64,000 nucleotides of DNA from Hyperoodon ampullatus (GCA_949752795.1 OX457061.1:11985492-12049491), one strand, 5' to 3'. Positions 41,640-52,364 are shown, counted from the stretch's first letter. Made by a program: numbers and translations. Notes: generated from the sequence alone by a model not told the origin.

Positions 41640-42613
41640 GGAGGTAGGAGAAGGGGGCCTAAGCCGCATAGCAGCCTGGGAACCCTGGGATGTCAGGGCC
41701 AACTGGCCACCCTTCCTGCCCCTCACCCCTTGGATTCCAAAACACGTGAAGGGACTTTGGGGCCTGAGAGTCCAGCCCTGGAGTGTAAAGAATAGCCCTC
41801 AAACGAAAAAGGGGAGAGAAGAAAGTCTGTCTCCAAGGCCCGAGGTGGGCAGGACGCTCCAGGAGGAAGCAGAGAATCCAGGTGACTGATGCCAGCTTGG
41901 GTCACTGGCTCAAGTGCCGAGGAGAGATCAGAGACCTGGTGGCACAGGGCAGCATGGAGACGTGTGCCGGGTTCCTTGGCGTGAAGGCCTGGCCCTGGAT
42001 GACCCCCTCCACTCTTCCCCATTCCCTGTCTTTGGAGATGGTTATGACACAGCCCTTGGCTGTAGCTGATTGTGCAGGTATGGACCTCTGACCCCAGCTG
42101 AACCAGTCATCGTCCTTCCTCTGGAACTTGGGATCTTGACAGAGGACGAGCAAGGCCTTCTCTCCAAAGGGCTAGAATGAGCTAGAAGGTTGTGAACAGC
42201 CATAGCCTCCCTGACCAACTCCCTGTGGGCAGGACTCAAAAGAAGAGGAAGCTGGTTCCCCAGCTGATGGGAATGTTCCGAGTTCCCAGCGGCAAGAGCT
42301 CTAAAGTGAGAGCACCTGGGAGCACTTGGGCAGCGTGGGGATCTGCGTGCCTTGTCGGGAGAGCCCTGAGCAACCAGAGCGGCAGCAGGGAAGCAGGTAA
42401 GGAGGATTCTTGGTGAAGCAGCACTAAGGGGAGGAGGTGGAGGGAGGCTGGGTGTCCCAGCAACTTCCCTCGAGAGGGGTTTGGAAATCAAAGACCAGGG
42501 CCACTGATAACCACTGCCCTTGGCCAACAAGTTCTAGGGAAGGAAAACTTCCTTGAGTAGCGACATGATGGCCTTGTTAATGCTGTAAATAATACATATA
42601 TTGTGCCAGCAGG
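41640..42613. other. Unique sequence, nothing recognised
   Basis: GC-moderate, repeat-free as far as I can tell. A 162-codon minus-strand frame has no domain. Confidence 0.4.
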
Positions 42614-42628
42614 CCCATTATACTTTTC

Positions 42629-42836
42629 TTTCTTTTTTTTTTTTTGCGGTACGCGGGCCTCTCACTGTTGTGGCCTCTCCCGTTGAGGAGCACAGGCTCC
42701 GGACGCGCAGGCTCAGCGGCCATGGCTCACGGGCCCAGCCGCTCCGCGGCATGTGGGATCTTCCCGGACTGGGGCACGAACCCGTGTCCCCTGCATCGGC
42801 AGGTGGACTCTCAACCACTGCGCCACCAGGGAAGCC
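42629..42836 (-). mobile_element. CHR-2-type SINE
   Basis: Antisense: poly(T), GCGGTACGCGGGCCTC, ending CACCAGGGAAGCC. A perfect 15-base target-site duplication CCCATTATACTTTTC lies at 42614-42628 and 42837-42851. Confidence 0.95.
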
Positions 42837-42851
42837 CCCATTATACTTTTC

Positions 42852-43763
42852 AATGCACATTCACCTCCACACTCTCATTTGCTCCTCCCCCATGTATATT
42901 GGAGAAAGATGTATCATGCTCTGGGAGCTGCCAGGCCCACAGCCCCTTCTAGAATAAAGCTACCTGGGTGACCCGCCCTTGCATACTGGATTAAGGTGTG
43001 TACCTGACACAAAGGCAGCCAGTGGCCTGGGAGCCCAGTACCCAGCACGGATAACAGTGACCGAATGAGCCAACATGCCTCTCTCTCGAGGTTTGAGAGG
43101 GAGCCTCTGGAGAGGGCAGAGCTCTGTTTTTGCAAGGCAGGAAGCCAAGAGACACAGAAAGAAAGCAGAGAGCAGAAGCCGGGAGTGCATGAGAAGTGGT
43201 GGTGGCAGCCAGGAGGTGGGATGAAGGTAGGAGAGAGACTTTAGTGGGGCGGGGCAGGGAACAGGATGGCTGAGAGGAGGAGCCAGCGCAGGGGCCCTAG
43301 AACAGACCAGCTTTGGCAGGCGGCAACCCATGGTCTGGCACCAGAACCGCACTGGACCCTCAAGGGTGTTCCTGGCCCCGTCTGCACAAAATGGAGTCAG
43401 GAGGCTTCGATTCCGGTCTTCCTTGTTGTCCTGGGCATCCTCATGAGGAACCCTCAACAGGTACCACCTGAGTCATCACTAGTCCTTAAGGCAGCCACAC
43501 ACACCCCCGGTTAATCTCTGGCCTAGCAGGAGGAGGCCATTCCTGGCCAATGTCAGCACATTTCGGCAGGGTCCTTCCTCTTGTCTGCCCCTGAACCCTC
43601 TCTTCCTCAAAAGGGTCCCTGTCAGGGGCAGACCACAGAAAAGACCCTCTGTGATGTGGCGACATCAGTCAGGCCTTCAGCCTGGACAGTTCAGGGATAA
43701 GTCTCAGGAGAGGTTCCCAAAGCCTGGGTTAGTAGCTGATCAAATTAAGGCATTAACGAATCT
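42852..43763. other. Unique sequence, nothing recognised
   Basis: No repeat family or gene structure is supported. Confidence 0.4.
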
Positions 43764-43840
43764 TCCATCCCTTCCTTTCTTCCTTCCTCCCATTCTCCCT
43801 CATTCTCTCCCTTTCTCCCTCCCTTCCTTCGTTTCCCCAA
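43764..43840 (+). repeat. (CTTC/CCCT)n pyrimidine tract
   Basis: About 77 bases with very few purines. Confidence 0.85.
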
Positions 43841-43849
43841 GCAAACTTG

Positions 43850-44080
43850 ACTTTCGGATGTGTCATTTGCTGGCTCAAGCACCCAGCAGAGTCTGACTGG
43901 TGTCTCTTGCCCCAATTCCAAATTCAATCTGATTGGCCCAGTTTGGGTCAGGTGACCACCTTGGTCCAATCAGCTATGACCAAGGGAACAGGGTTATGTA
44001 ATATTCATATGGCTGCTGGGGTTCAACCCTGGTGCTAGGGCTTCTCAGAGGAAAAGGGAACATGGTGCAGATTAAGACCT
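43850..44080 (+). repeat. Dispersed segment, copy 2, family not assigned
   Basis: 'gattggcccagtttgggtcaggtgaccaccttggtcc' parallels the segment near 39745. Family unknown to me. Confidence 0.4.
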
Positions 44081-44144
44081 AAAATATGTGCACTAAACAG
44101 AGAGAAACAAAGTCAGGGGAGGGGAATTAACATTTTCAAAAACT

Positions 44145-44300
44145 GACATAGGTTGAGTGCCCTACATACAGTTTTTAGTTTACCTAAATCCTCACAACAA
44201 CTCTATGCGATAAGTATTAAGAACCTTATTGTGCAGTGAGGGAAATTAGACTTGGGAAGTTAAGGCACTTGCCCAAGACATTGGGTCTAGGAAGGGGTGT
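44145..44300 (-). mobile_element. MIR, antisense
   Basis: 'cctaaatcctcacaacaactctatgcgataag', 'gagggaaattagacttgggaagttaaggcacttgcccaag'. Confidence 0.8.
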
Positions 44301-44459
44301 GTCTGCATGAGAGTCCAGGACGGTGTGAGTCCTGGGATTATGCTCTTTTCCTCTTTCCTCTGTACCGCACTGCCTGGCATGAATTTGAAATGATGTTTCT
44401 GCCCCTGCTTTGCTGAGTCTCAAGACTCCACCAACTCAGTTTCACTGAAGGGCCTTGGA

Positions 44460-44600
44460 AACTTTCAAGCTCATCATACAGACAAGGAAGTAGAGTCCAG
44501 AGAGGGTTAGTGTCTAGCGCATAGTTACACAGGGATTCAAATGCAGAAAAGGGACAAACACCCAGGTCTCCTAAGTCCCAGGCCAGGGCCCTCCCCAGAC
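44460..44600 (-). mobile_element. MIR, antisense, diverged
   Basis: 'tcatacagacaaggaagtagagtccagagagggttag', 'tagttacacagggattcaaatgcag', 'cccaggtctcctaag'. Confidence 0.65.
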
Positions 44601-44814
44601 AGCATGCCACCTTGAAGGTGTCCTATTTCATGGCTTCTTTTTCCCTGCAGAGCTAAGGGGTGAGGCTACCTCAGAGTGGTTCCTGCCTATCTCTCTGATT
44701 CCACCTTCTCCTTCAGTTCCTCCTTCTCTGTCCGTCCCCTAAATGTAACCATTGGTTCCTCCCCTGGGAAGTACCCTAGCAGCAAGAGTAATGTGGCTCC
44801 ACAACTGACCCTTT
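44601..44814. other. Unique sequence, nothing recognised
   Basis: Short unassigned interval. Confidence 0.35.
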
Positions 44815-44938
44815 GCTCTGCACTTAGGACTGCAAACTCCCCAGGGGGCATGCTGTGTCTTTCATCTTTGACGTTCCCTAAGTTCCTGACCCAAACATCA
44901 AGGGTGTGCTCCATAAAGACTGAGATAAATGTTGGATA
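44815..44938 (+). mobile_element. L2 LINE 3' end
   Basis: 'aggactgcaaactccccagggggcatgctgtgtctttcatc' and 'gataaatgttgg' resemble the L2 3' UTR. Confidence 0.6.
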
Positions 44939-44979
44939 AGATAAGATAATTAGGTTATGTGTGCCTATGTTGCCACTGC

Positions 44980-45075
44980 ATCCATACACCCACCATCCAT
45001 TCATCCACCATCTAACTATTCACCCATCCATCCACCCGTCCGTTCATCCATCTGTCCATTCATCTGTCTAACAAT
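44980..45075 (+). repeat. (ATCC)n microsatellite
   Basis: Imperfect CATCCATCCACC/CATCTGTC units over about 95 bases. Confidence 0.9.
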
Positions 45076-45139
45076 CTTCTATCAAGCCCTGGATCCAGGC
45101 AGACTGGGCCCAGGAGGGGAGCTCTGGGGATGCCATGCT

Positions 45140-45330
45140 TGTTCATACCTCCATATCTTTATTCACGCTGTTCCCTCTGCCTGGAATACCCTTTCCATCT
45201 TCCTTCATTTGACATTTAACTCATCTTTCAGCCATGACCATAGCATCATCCGGACAGCCTTTCCAAAGCCCAGACTTGACTAAGAGACTTCTTCTGTGTC
45301 TCAAAACACCTTTTACACTTATCATATTTT
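45140..45330 (+). mobile_element. L2 LINE, sense
   Basis: 'atctttattcacgctgttccctctgcctggaatacccttt', 'ttaactcatctttcagcc' and 'ggacagcctttcc' are canonical L2 3' text. Confidence 0.85.
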
Positions 45331-45367
45331 AAAACGTAACAGCCTTATTGAGATATAATTAACATAC

Positions 45368-46059
45368 TGTTACCGAGTCCAAGTTCATACTGCTGGTTGC
45401 ACGACAGGCCAATAAATCTAGGGACTAGTTGTTGGGGCAGGGAATAGCGACTTTATTTGGAAAGCCAGCAGACTGAGAAGATGCTGGACCAGTGTCCCAA
45501 AGAATCATCTTCTCTGAGTTAGAATTCAGGCTTCTAAAAGGGGAAGAGGTGGGCTTCCCTGGTGGCGCAGTGGTTGAGAGTCCGCCTGCCGATGCAGGGG
45601 ATACGGGTTTGTGCCCCGGTCCGGGAGGATCCCACATGCCGCGGAGCGGCTGGGCCCGTGAGCCATGGCCGCTGGGCCTGCGCGTCCGGAGCCTGTGCTC
45701 CGCAACGGGAGAGGCCACAACAGTGAGAGGCCCGCGTACCGCAAAAAAAAAAAAAAAAAGGGGGAAGAGGTAAAGTCCTGGTTCCAGTCAGACTCCGAAG
45801 GGGATATGTTGATTTCTTCCTTCCTGCAGCCATTCACATGTGGGCCTGGTAAGGGGGTTTGCTATGAGTTAAACAGAGGTATTTTATCTTAATGCTCATT
45901 ACATGGGTGGCAGGGTTCCCAGAGATGGGCCATTATGTAAAATTTAAGCTTATAGGCAACATTCCTTTGGTGATTAACTTGTAGCAAAAGCAATAGAATA
46001 CAAAGATTAAAGTAAAAGAAACATCCAATATGGAGTCAGATTTGTTCTTCCCTATTACA
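45368..46059 (-). mobile_element. Solo LTR of an endogenous retrovirus, interrupted by a CHR-2 SINE
   Basis: It runs TG...CA with a near-matching 4-base flank (atac / gtac) inside an L1. On the minus strand it has AATAAAG about 80-90 bases before the 3' end, as expected of an R/U5 boundary, and ends CTCGGTAACA. Without the SINE it is about 480 bases. The ERV1 class is suggested by the 4-base duplication. It contains no coding sequence. Confidence 0.75.
45551..45759 (+). mobile_element. CHR-2-type SINE inside the solo LTR
   Basis: Intact A and B boxes, ending in a 17-A run. The target-site duplication GGGGAAGAGGT (one extra G on the right) ends at 45550 and lies at 45761-45771. Confidence 0.95.
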
Positions 46060-46355
46060 GTACCATAAAACTCATCCTTTTAAAGTGTCTAGTCCAGTGG
46101 TATATTCAAAGTTGTGCACTAATTTCAGAATACTCTCCTCACTCCATGAAGAAACCCTGTACCTATTAGCAGTCATTCACCATTTCCCCTCAACTCCTCC
46201 AAGCCTTGGCAGTCAGGAATCTACTTTCTGTCTCTATAGATATGCCTACTCTGGAGATTTCATATAAATGGAATCATACATCATGTGGCCTTTCATTCAG
46301 CATGATGTTTTCAAGGTTCACCCATGTTGTAGCATGTGTCAAGACACTTCCACAT

Positions 46356-46494
46356 TTTTAATAAGGGTTGAGAACCTAGATCCCCTTTTGGTAGCTTTGG
46401 CCCTTTCTGGTCCTCAGGGGAGCTAAATTAAAAAAAAAAAAATCCATATGGTTGCAGAATCTTAAGACTCCTAGAAAAATTATTGGAAAACCAA
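46356..46494. other. Unassigned interval between L1 and MLT1
   Basis: Includes a 14-A run near 46430. It may be the diverged 5' part of the MLT1 LTR. Confidence 0.4.
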
Positions 46495-46985
46495 AGACAG
46501 AAAGAAGCCATTTCTGGCTTTGAAGATGGAGGAATGGGCCACGAGCAAAGGAACACAGGCAGCCTGCAGGGACTGGAGATGAGAAAATGGATTCTCTCAC
46601 TGAGCCTCCAGAAAGAATGCAGCCCTGCCCAGCTCACATTCTTCAGTTTAGCCTTGTAAGACCCTCTGGAGACTCTGACCTCCAGAACCATAAGATAATT
46701 AGTTTGTGCTGTTTTTTTTTTTTTGCGGTACGCGGGCCTCTCACTGTTGTGGCCTCTCCCATTGCGGAGCACAGGCTCCGGATGCTCAGGCTCAGTGGCC
46801 ATGGCTCACGGGCCCAGCCGCTCCGCGGCACGTGGGATCCTCCCGGACCGGGGCACGAACCCGTGTCTCCTGCATCGGCAGGCGGACTCTCAACCACTGC
46901 ACCACCAGGGAAGCCCTGTGCTGTTTTAAGTTTGTGTGTAACTAAGTTTGCATTAATTTGTTACAGCACCAATAGGAAACTAATA
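46495..46985 (+). mobile_element. MLT1 LTR, split by a CHR-2 SINE
   Basis: 'ctggctttgaagatggaggaatgggcc', 'cctccagaaagaatgcagccctgccc', 'tgacctccagaaccataagataatt', then after the SINE 'aagtttgcattaatttgttacagcaccaataggaaactaatac', followed by the start of MLT1 internal sequence. Confidence 0.85.
46716..46916 (-). mobile_element. CHR-2-type SINE inside MLT1
   Basis: Antisense copy; target-site duplication TGTGCTGTTTT at 46705-46715 and 46917-46927. Confidence 0.95.
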
Positions 46986-47059
46986 CAGATTTTGGTACCT
47001 GGAAATGGAGAGCAGGACGGCACCTAATTCATCTCTGAAGCATAGGGAGGCACGATATA

Positions 47060-47310
47060 CCAAGTAAGCATTTTGATTCTGCCTCAGATGATCAGCGTTT
47101 ATATCACAGTGTTTGCATGTGTGTGTCCTTGAGCAAGTGATTTGTCCTCTCAACAGAATATCCTCATTGGTGAGATGGAAATGATCACTATATTCCTTCA
47201 TAAGATTGTTGTAAAGATTGATAAAGAGCATATGTGTCAGTGCTGAGCACCGTGCCAGGCCCACAGGGAGCACTGAACTAATAAATGTTAACCCGTATTA
47301 CCACTATCAC
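47060..47310 (+). mobile_element. MIR SINE
   Basis: 'gtccttgagcaagtgatttgtcctctc', 'ttgttgtaaagattgataaagagc', 'agcaccgtgccaggcccacagggagcac'. Confidence 0.75.
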
Positions 47311-47714
47311 CATACATCATTTACTGTTTCTTGAACTGACCTTAATCAGGGCTAACTCCTCCTCTGCTTGCAGTATCTAAAGGGACAGGGTACTTGGGCT
47401 TAATGTGGGCTGGACTTTGTAGCCAAGAACATTGGCTCCTAACACCTGAGGCTTCAGACAACAGCCATATTCCTCAGGCAGTTGGCCATACTTGGTTCTA
47501 GATGTTTGTCTAGTTTGGAGTGGGACCGCCACCAAGGGCACAGAGACAAGGGTGTCTCAGTGCATAAGAAGGTGAGGGATAGAACCAGGAGAAGGATGAG
47601 GGGTGCTAGGTGGAAGCAGAGTTGTCTGAGATGGGGCAATATGGTGAAGGATGGGCGACAGGGAGGCTGGGTGGACTCCTGAGTACCCAACATTTACCCC
47701 AGACACCACAATGA
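47311..47714. other. Unique sequence, nothing recognised
   Basis: No repeat or gene is supported. Confidence 0.4.
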
Positions 47715-47845
47715 ATATTACGTGCTACCTCTACTAGGATGGCTAAAACCAAAAAGACAGACAATAACAAGTGTTGATGAGGATGTGGAGAAATTCGAAC
47801 CCTCCTACATTGCTGGTGGGAATGTAAAATACTACAACCACTTTT

Positions 47846-47964
47846 TTTTTGGCCACACCGCATGGCTTGTGGGATCTTAGTTCCCGACTAGGGATTGACC
47901 CCGAGCCCTCGGCAGTGAAAGCTCAGAGTTCTAACCACAGGGCCTCCAGGGAATTCCCAAATAA
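47846..47964 (-). mobile_element. CHR-type SINE (short) in L1
   Basis: Antisense: 'ggccacaccgcatggcttgtgggatcttagttccc' to 'cctccagggaattccc'. Target-site duplication AACCACTTTT at 47836-47845 and 47965-47974. Confidence 0.9.
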
Positions 47965-48342
47965 AACCACTTTTGAAAACAGTTTGGCATTTCCTCAGCT
48001 AGTAAAACATACAGTTACCATATGATCCAGCAATTCCACTACTATTATATGCCCACATCCACACATTTGTCCACACAAAAACTTGTACATGAGTGTTCAT
48101 AGAAGCATTTTTCGTAATAGCCAAAAGCAGAAACAACCCAATGTCCATCAGATGAGGAATGGATGGAAACAGAATGTGATATATCCATATCCAATACAAT
48201 ATATGTATATATCCAATACAATAGAGTATTTTTGGCAATAGAAAGGAATGAATTACTGAGACATGCTACAACATGGATGAACCTTGAAAACATGTTGCTA
48301 AATTAAAGAACACAGACACAAAAGACCCCGTGTTGTATGATT

Positions 48343-48625
48343 GATTGATTGATTGATTGATTGATTTATGGCTGTGTTGGGTCTTTGTTTCTGTGCGAGG
48401 GTTTTCTCTAGTTGCGGCAAGTGGGGGCCACACTTCATCGTGGTGCGCAGGCCTCTCACTATCGCGGCCTCTCTTGTTGTGGAGCACAGGCTCCAGACGC
48501 GCAGGCTCAGTAATTGTGGCTCACGGGCCTAGTTGCTCCACGGCATGTGGGATCATCCTAGACACGAACCCGTGTCCCCTGCATTGGCAGGCAGATTCTC
48601 AACCACTGTGCCACCAGGGAAGCTC
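48343..48625 (-). mobile_element. Long-form CHR-type SINE in L1 with a (GATT)n tail
   Basis: Antisense body from 'tggctgtgttgggtctttgtttctgtg' to 'gccaccagggaagc'. Its tail complement is a (GATT)n array. Target-site duplication TGTATGATT at 48334-48342 and 48626-48634. The B-box region is shortened ('ccta-gacacgaacccgtg'). Confidence 0.9.
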
Positions 48626-48895
48626 TGTATGATTTTTTTTAATATGAAATGTTCAGAATAGGCAAATCCATAGAGACAGAAAGCAGATTAGTGGTTACCA
48701 GGGACTGGAGAGATGGCAGAAAGGAGAGGGGACTGCTAATGCCTACAGGGTTTCTTTTGGGGTGATAAAAATGTTCTGAAAAACAGGTAATGGTAATTGT
48801 TGCACAACTCAATGTATCACTGAATTGCACACTTTAAAGGGGTGAATTTTGTGGTGTGTGAATTATAATCTCAATAAAACTGTTATTAAATAAGT

Positions 48896-49289
48896 GCTAC
48901 CCATCTTTGAGCACTTACAGTGTGCCAGCAAGTGAGCTGAGTACACGTTTGAGCTCATTTCATTACCAGGTTTTGGGGACAGGGCTGACTTATTGATGAG
49001 CCTGAGCTGGACCCATGTGAATGCTACCTTCTTGGAGGGAGGTGAGGAGGAAAGAGGGAGAGAGGCCCAGTTTGGCTGACAGGTGCTCCCAGATGGATAA
49101 GGGATCACTCACCCAAGGGAGGGACGCTGAAATCATGGGGATGAGCATCCCTGAGACATGAGGCCACCTGGAGAAAAGTCAAATCACTTAAGTCAGAGAG
49201 CGGGTCAGATGTCTCCATCTGTGGCTGCCTAAAGTCGGGTCTCCAGAACAGGGAGCCTGGCCAGCTCTCACTCTCTACCCCAGAGGAAA
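48896..49289. other. Unassigned sequence with a short antisense MIR trace
   Basis: 'gagcacttacagtgtgccagcaagtg' near 48910 resembles antisense MIR. The remainder is unassigned. Confidence 0.4.
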
Positions 49290-49435
49290 CCCTGATGTCT
49301 TTAAGCAGGAGAATGACACACCCAATTGGTGGAAAATGGATTGGGGAGGAGGCAAAAGGAGAACCAGAGAGATGAATTAGGAGGCTGGAGCCATCACCTG
49401 AAGTGAGGTGGGATAGCTTACACTCCAGTAGGGGA
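49290..49435 (-). mobile_element. L2 LINE, antisense
   Basis: 'taagcaggagaatgacacacccaattgg' and 'agagagatgaattaggaggctggagccatcacc' match antisense L2 'gagtgacatgatctg' and 'gaccagttaggaggctattgcagt'. Confidence 0.6.
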
Positions 49436-49444
49436 GATGGGCAA

Positions 49445-49976
49445 TATAGTAGGTTTCCCCAGAGAAACAGAACCAATGGGATATATACCTATATCTATAC
49501 CTCTATCTCTATCTCTATCATCTGTATTTATATCTCTATCTATATCAAGAGATTTAGTATAAGGAATTGGCTCATGCAATTTATGGAGGCTTAGAACTCC
49601 CCAAATCTGCATTTGTCAAGCTGGAGACCCAGGAAAGCCCATGATGTAATTCCAGTCTGAGTCCAAAGTCCTGAAATTCAGGAGAGTCCATCGTGTAAGT
49701 TCCAGGCTGAAGGCAGAAAAAAAGCAATGTCCCAGCTCAAACAATCAAGAAGGCAAAGTTCCCACTTCCTTGGTCTTTTTCTTCTACTTGGCTCTATATT
49801 GACTGGCTGAGGGCCACCCACATTAGGGAGAACAACCTGCTTTACTCAGTTCATTGATTCAAATGTTCATCTCATCCAAAAATACTCTTACAGACACCCC
49901 GAGAACAATGTTTGACCAAATGTCTGGGCACTCTGTGGCCCAGTCAAGCTGACACATAAAATTAACCATCACAGGT
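49445..49976 (-). mobile_element. MLT2 LTR (ERVL)
   Basis: Antisense text: 'gtaggtttccccagagaaacagaaccaatggg', an internal (TATC)n stretch at about 49481-49548, 'ggaattggctcatgca', 'ctggagacccaggaaagcc', 'cagtcaagctgacacataaaattaaccatcaca'. No coding sequence. Confidence 0.9.
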
Positions 49977-50249
49977 AAACGTATAATGTATGCTCAGGGA
50001 GCAATAAGAAAGTAAGAAAAAAATGAAGCAGGGTGAGGAACTCGAGAACAGTGGGGACAGAGTGACAGGCAGAGAGAGTGTCAGAAATAAATATTTGTTA
50101 AATGAAAGGCTGAATCCTGCACTCCTCCAAAGGCTACTTTTTTCTTTATGCTCCAAATCACTTTGCCTTCTGTTAGGTTTTAACTGTAGTGAATGCTATT
50201 GTCACTGGGAAATAAGGTATTTTCTATTTTTTTTTTAAAGAATCAGCGG
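49977..50249. other. Unassigned AT-rich sequence
   Basis: 'aataaatatttgttaaatgaaagg' near 50085 may be an L2 3' end. Otherwise nothing is recognised. Confidence 0.4.
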
Positions 50250-50884
50250 CTTGAAAGATACCACATTCAAACATTCTGGAGGAATGTCACATTTGATATG
50301 GCCACTGGACACGCTTGACTTCTTCTTTATTTATGATTTCTGGCGCTTTTCCTTTGAGGCCGCTCAGAATAGCTTCTGATCCTGCTCGCTCACAGAAACG
50401 GTGAAATCAAATCTTCCTGCGCTCGCCCCATCGGAGGCCAGTTTGCTTATGTAAGCTGTTCCCGCCCTCACTGAGTAACTGGATGGTGAGGGCAGAGCCC
50501 CGTACAGATTTCAAATGCGGCTCTCTTCACATAAACATCTTTGACTTGCATACTATTCTTCTGGTAAATTGCATTTGGTCGCAATCGATAGAAGTTGTGT
50601 GCGCCCTACGGGAGACCACATTCGAGCCATTTGCTCGTCACTAACCTCTTTATACCCCTTTAAATGTTTTTGGTCTTTCCCTCAGTGCTATTCAAATCAA
50701 TGTCCTGACTTATTTATCCTTTGGAAGTCTCAGTATCTCCCTCAGTATCGCACCACTTCTGTTCGATTGCTTTTGTTGAACTTCTGCACCCTGGGCAAAA
50801 CAGCAGGCTCAAAGAACTGTCTGTCGTGTGGGTGTGACGTGTGTAAGTGTGAAGGAGTTTGCATGAATGTGAGTGTGTATAGCC
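50250..50884. other. Repeat-free block with scattered CpGs, candidate conserved element
   Basis: About 600 bases with no recognised repeat in a region otherwise full of them. CpGs are retained (ggcgctttt, ccgctcag, cgctcgccccatcgg, gtgtgcgccctacggg), which is unusual for unmethylated-neutral intergenic DNA. No coding frame is supported. Function is inference. Confidence 0.35.
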
Positions 50885-51026
50885 TAATAGAGTTGAAAGA
50901 CCTTTGAGTTTGAAATCAAACAGTTCTAAGTTGGAGGGACAGTTCTTCCATGCTCTAGCTGGTAACCTTGGGCAAGTCGTCTCATGGGGGCTCAGTTTCC
51001 GCAGCTGGAAAAGAGAAATATAGGTC
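50885..51026 (+). mobile_element. MIR SINE
   Basis: 'gagtttgaaatcaaacagttctaag', 'taaccttgggcaagtcgtctcatgggggctcagtttccgcagctgg'. Confidence 0.75.
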
Positions 51027-51998
51027 TATACCCAAGACAAATGAAAACATACGTCTACATTAAAACTTGTACATGAATGTTCATAGCAGCATTTTTCATA
51101 ATAGCAAATAAGACCCAAATTACATCAACGGATGAATGGATAAATAAAATGTGGTGTATATCCATACAATAAAATCCATACAATAGAATATGATTTGGTC
51201 TTCAAAGGAATAAAGTACTGATACATGCTACAACATGGATGAACCTTGAAAACATGATGCTACATGAAAGAAGCTAGCCACTAAAGACCCTGTGTATTAG
51301 AGTGCCAGGGCTTCCATAACAAAGTACCATGGACTAGGTGGCTTCACTAACAGAAATGTATTGTCTCCTAGTTCTGGAGGCTAGAAGCCCAAGATGAAGG
51401 TGTCGGCAGCATTGCTTTCTTCTGAGGAAATCTGTTCATGCCTCTTGTAGCTTTTGGTGGTTTGTTGGCAATCTTCGGTGTTCCTGGGCTTGTAGAAACA
51501 TCACCTCAATCTCTGCCTTCATCTTCACGCTGCGTTCTCCCTGTGTCCAAATTTCTCCTTTTTATAAGGACACAGGTCATTGGATTACCGTCCACCCTAA
51601 AGACCTCATTTTAACTAATTACATCTGCAACACAACCCTATTTCCAAACAGGGTCACATTCTGAGGTACTGAGGGTTAGGACTTCATCATACGAATTTTG
51701 TGGGGAGGAGACACAATTCAGCCCGTTAATACCACATATTATATGATTCCATTAATATGAAATGTCTGGAATAGGTAAGTCCATAGAGACAGAAAGTAGA
51801 TTAGTGGTTGCCAGGGGCTGAGAGAAAGAAGGAATTTTGAATGACCGCTAATGGATACAGGGTTTATTTTTGAAAGTGTTCTGAAATTAGATAGCGGTGG
51901 TGATTGCACAACTCTGTGAATATACTAAAAACTAATGAACTGTACCCTTTAAATGGGTGAACTGTATGGCATGTGGATTTTATCTCAAAAAAGCTGTT
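51027..51998 (+). mobile_element. L1 3' region (L1M type), split by an MLT1 LTR
   Basis: 'tatacccaagacaaatgaaaacatacg...gtacatgaatgttcatagcagc' and 'acatggatgaaccttgaaaacatgatgc'; after the LTR 'gattccattaatatgaaatgtctggaatagg' and 'aactgtaccctttaaatgggtgaactgtatggc'. Confidence 0.9.
51296..51728 (-). mobile_element. MLT1 solo LTR inside L1
   Basis: Antisense: 'tgtattagagtgccagggcttccataacaaagtaccatgg', 'ttctggaggctagaagcccaagatg', 'tcctttttataaggacacagg', 'cattctgaggtactgagggttaggacttc', 'acacaattcagcccgttaata'. Confidence 0.9.
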
Positions 51999-52364
51999 TT
52001 TGTTTTGTTTTGTTTTGTTTAAAGAATGCGTGTAATGCTGGCCACGCTTTCCTGCACTGTTAGGGTTCTGCAGATCATGTGATTTAATGCAAGTGAGAAT
52101 GTTTGGGAAACTCTACAAAGATAAAATACAACTGTAACCTTTGGTCTTCAATTTTTAAATGCCTTTGGTATTTGTTAAGTGCATTCCACCCTGCATGGTG
52201 GATTCCCTATTAATTCCAAACCTTTATAATGTAATAAGGAGAATTCCAGCTCTCCTTAACAGCCAACTTGAACAGTTGCTGCAAGCTCACTGTCCTATTA
52301 CTGAGAAAAACATCTTTCCTAAACCTGCGATTCCCACGAAACGGTCATCTTTTCCGAACGGATG
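51999..52364. other. Unassigned sequence after an L1 tail
   Basis: It begins with a (TTTTG)n-like L1 tail and continues as unassigned AT-rich DNA. Confidence 0.4.

Larger units (their letters stand above)
45335..46355 (-). mobile_element. L1 3' region, antisense, split by an LTR
   Basis: 'taacagccttattgagatataattaacatac', resuming after the LTR with 'cataaaactcatccttttaaagtgtc', 'caatgaagaaaccctgtacctattagcagtc'-like text and 'gatttcatataaatggaatcatacatcatgtggcc'. Confidence 0.9.
47715..48895 (+). mobile_element. L1 3' region (L1M type), carrying two SINEs
   Basis: 'actaggatggctaaaaccaaaaagacagacaataacaagtgttgatgagg' through 'catatgatccagcaattccac', 'cagattagtggttaccagggactgg' and 'ttgcacactttaaaggggtgaattttgtggtgtgtgaattataatctcaataaaac'. 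Confidence 0.9.

Noticed and set aside
42601..42957. Recurrent peptide family (RYAGLSLLWPLPLRSTGSG and its other-frame versions) at about ten sites
   Set aside because: This is the conceptual translation of CHR-2 SINEs in either orientation. The similarity among sites is DNA repeat identity, not a gene family.
45368..46059. Possible intact endogenous retrovirus
   Set aside because: Only a single LTR with a short flanking duplication is present, with no internal gag, pol or env sequence on either side. It is a solo LTR.
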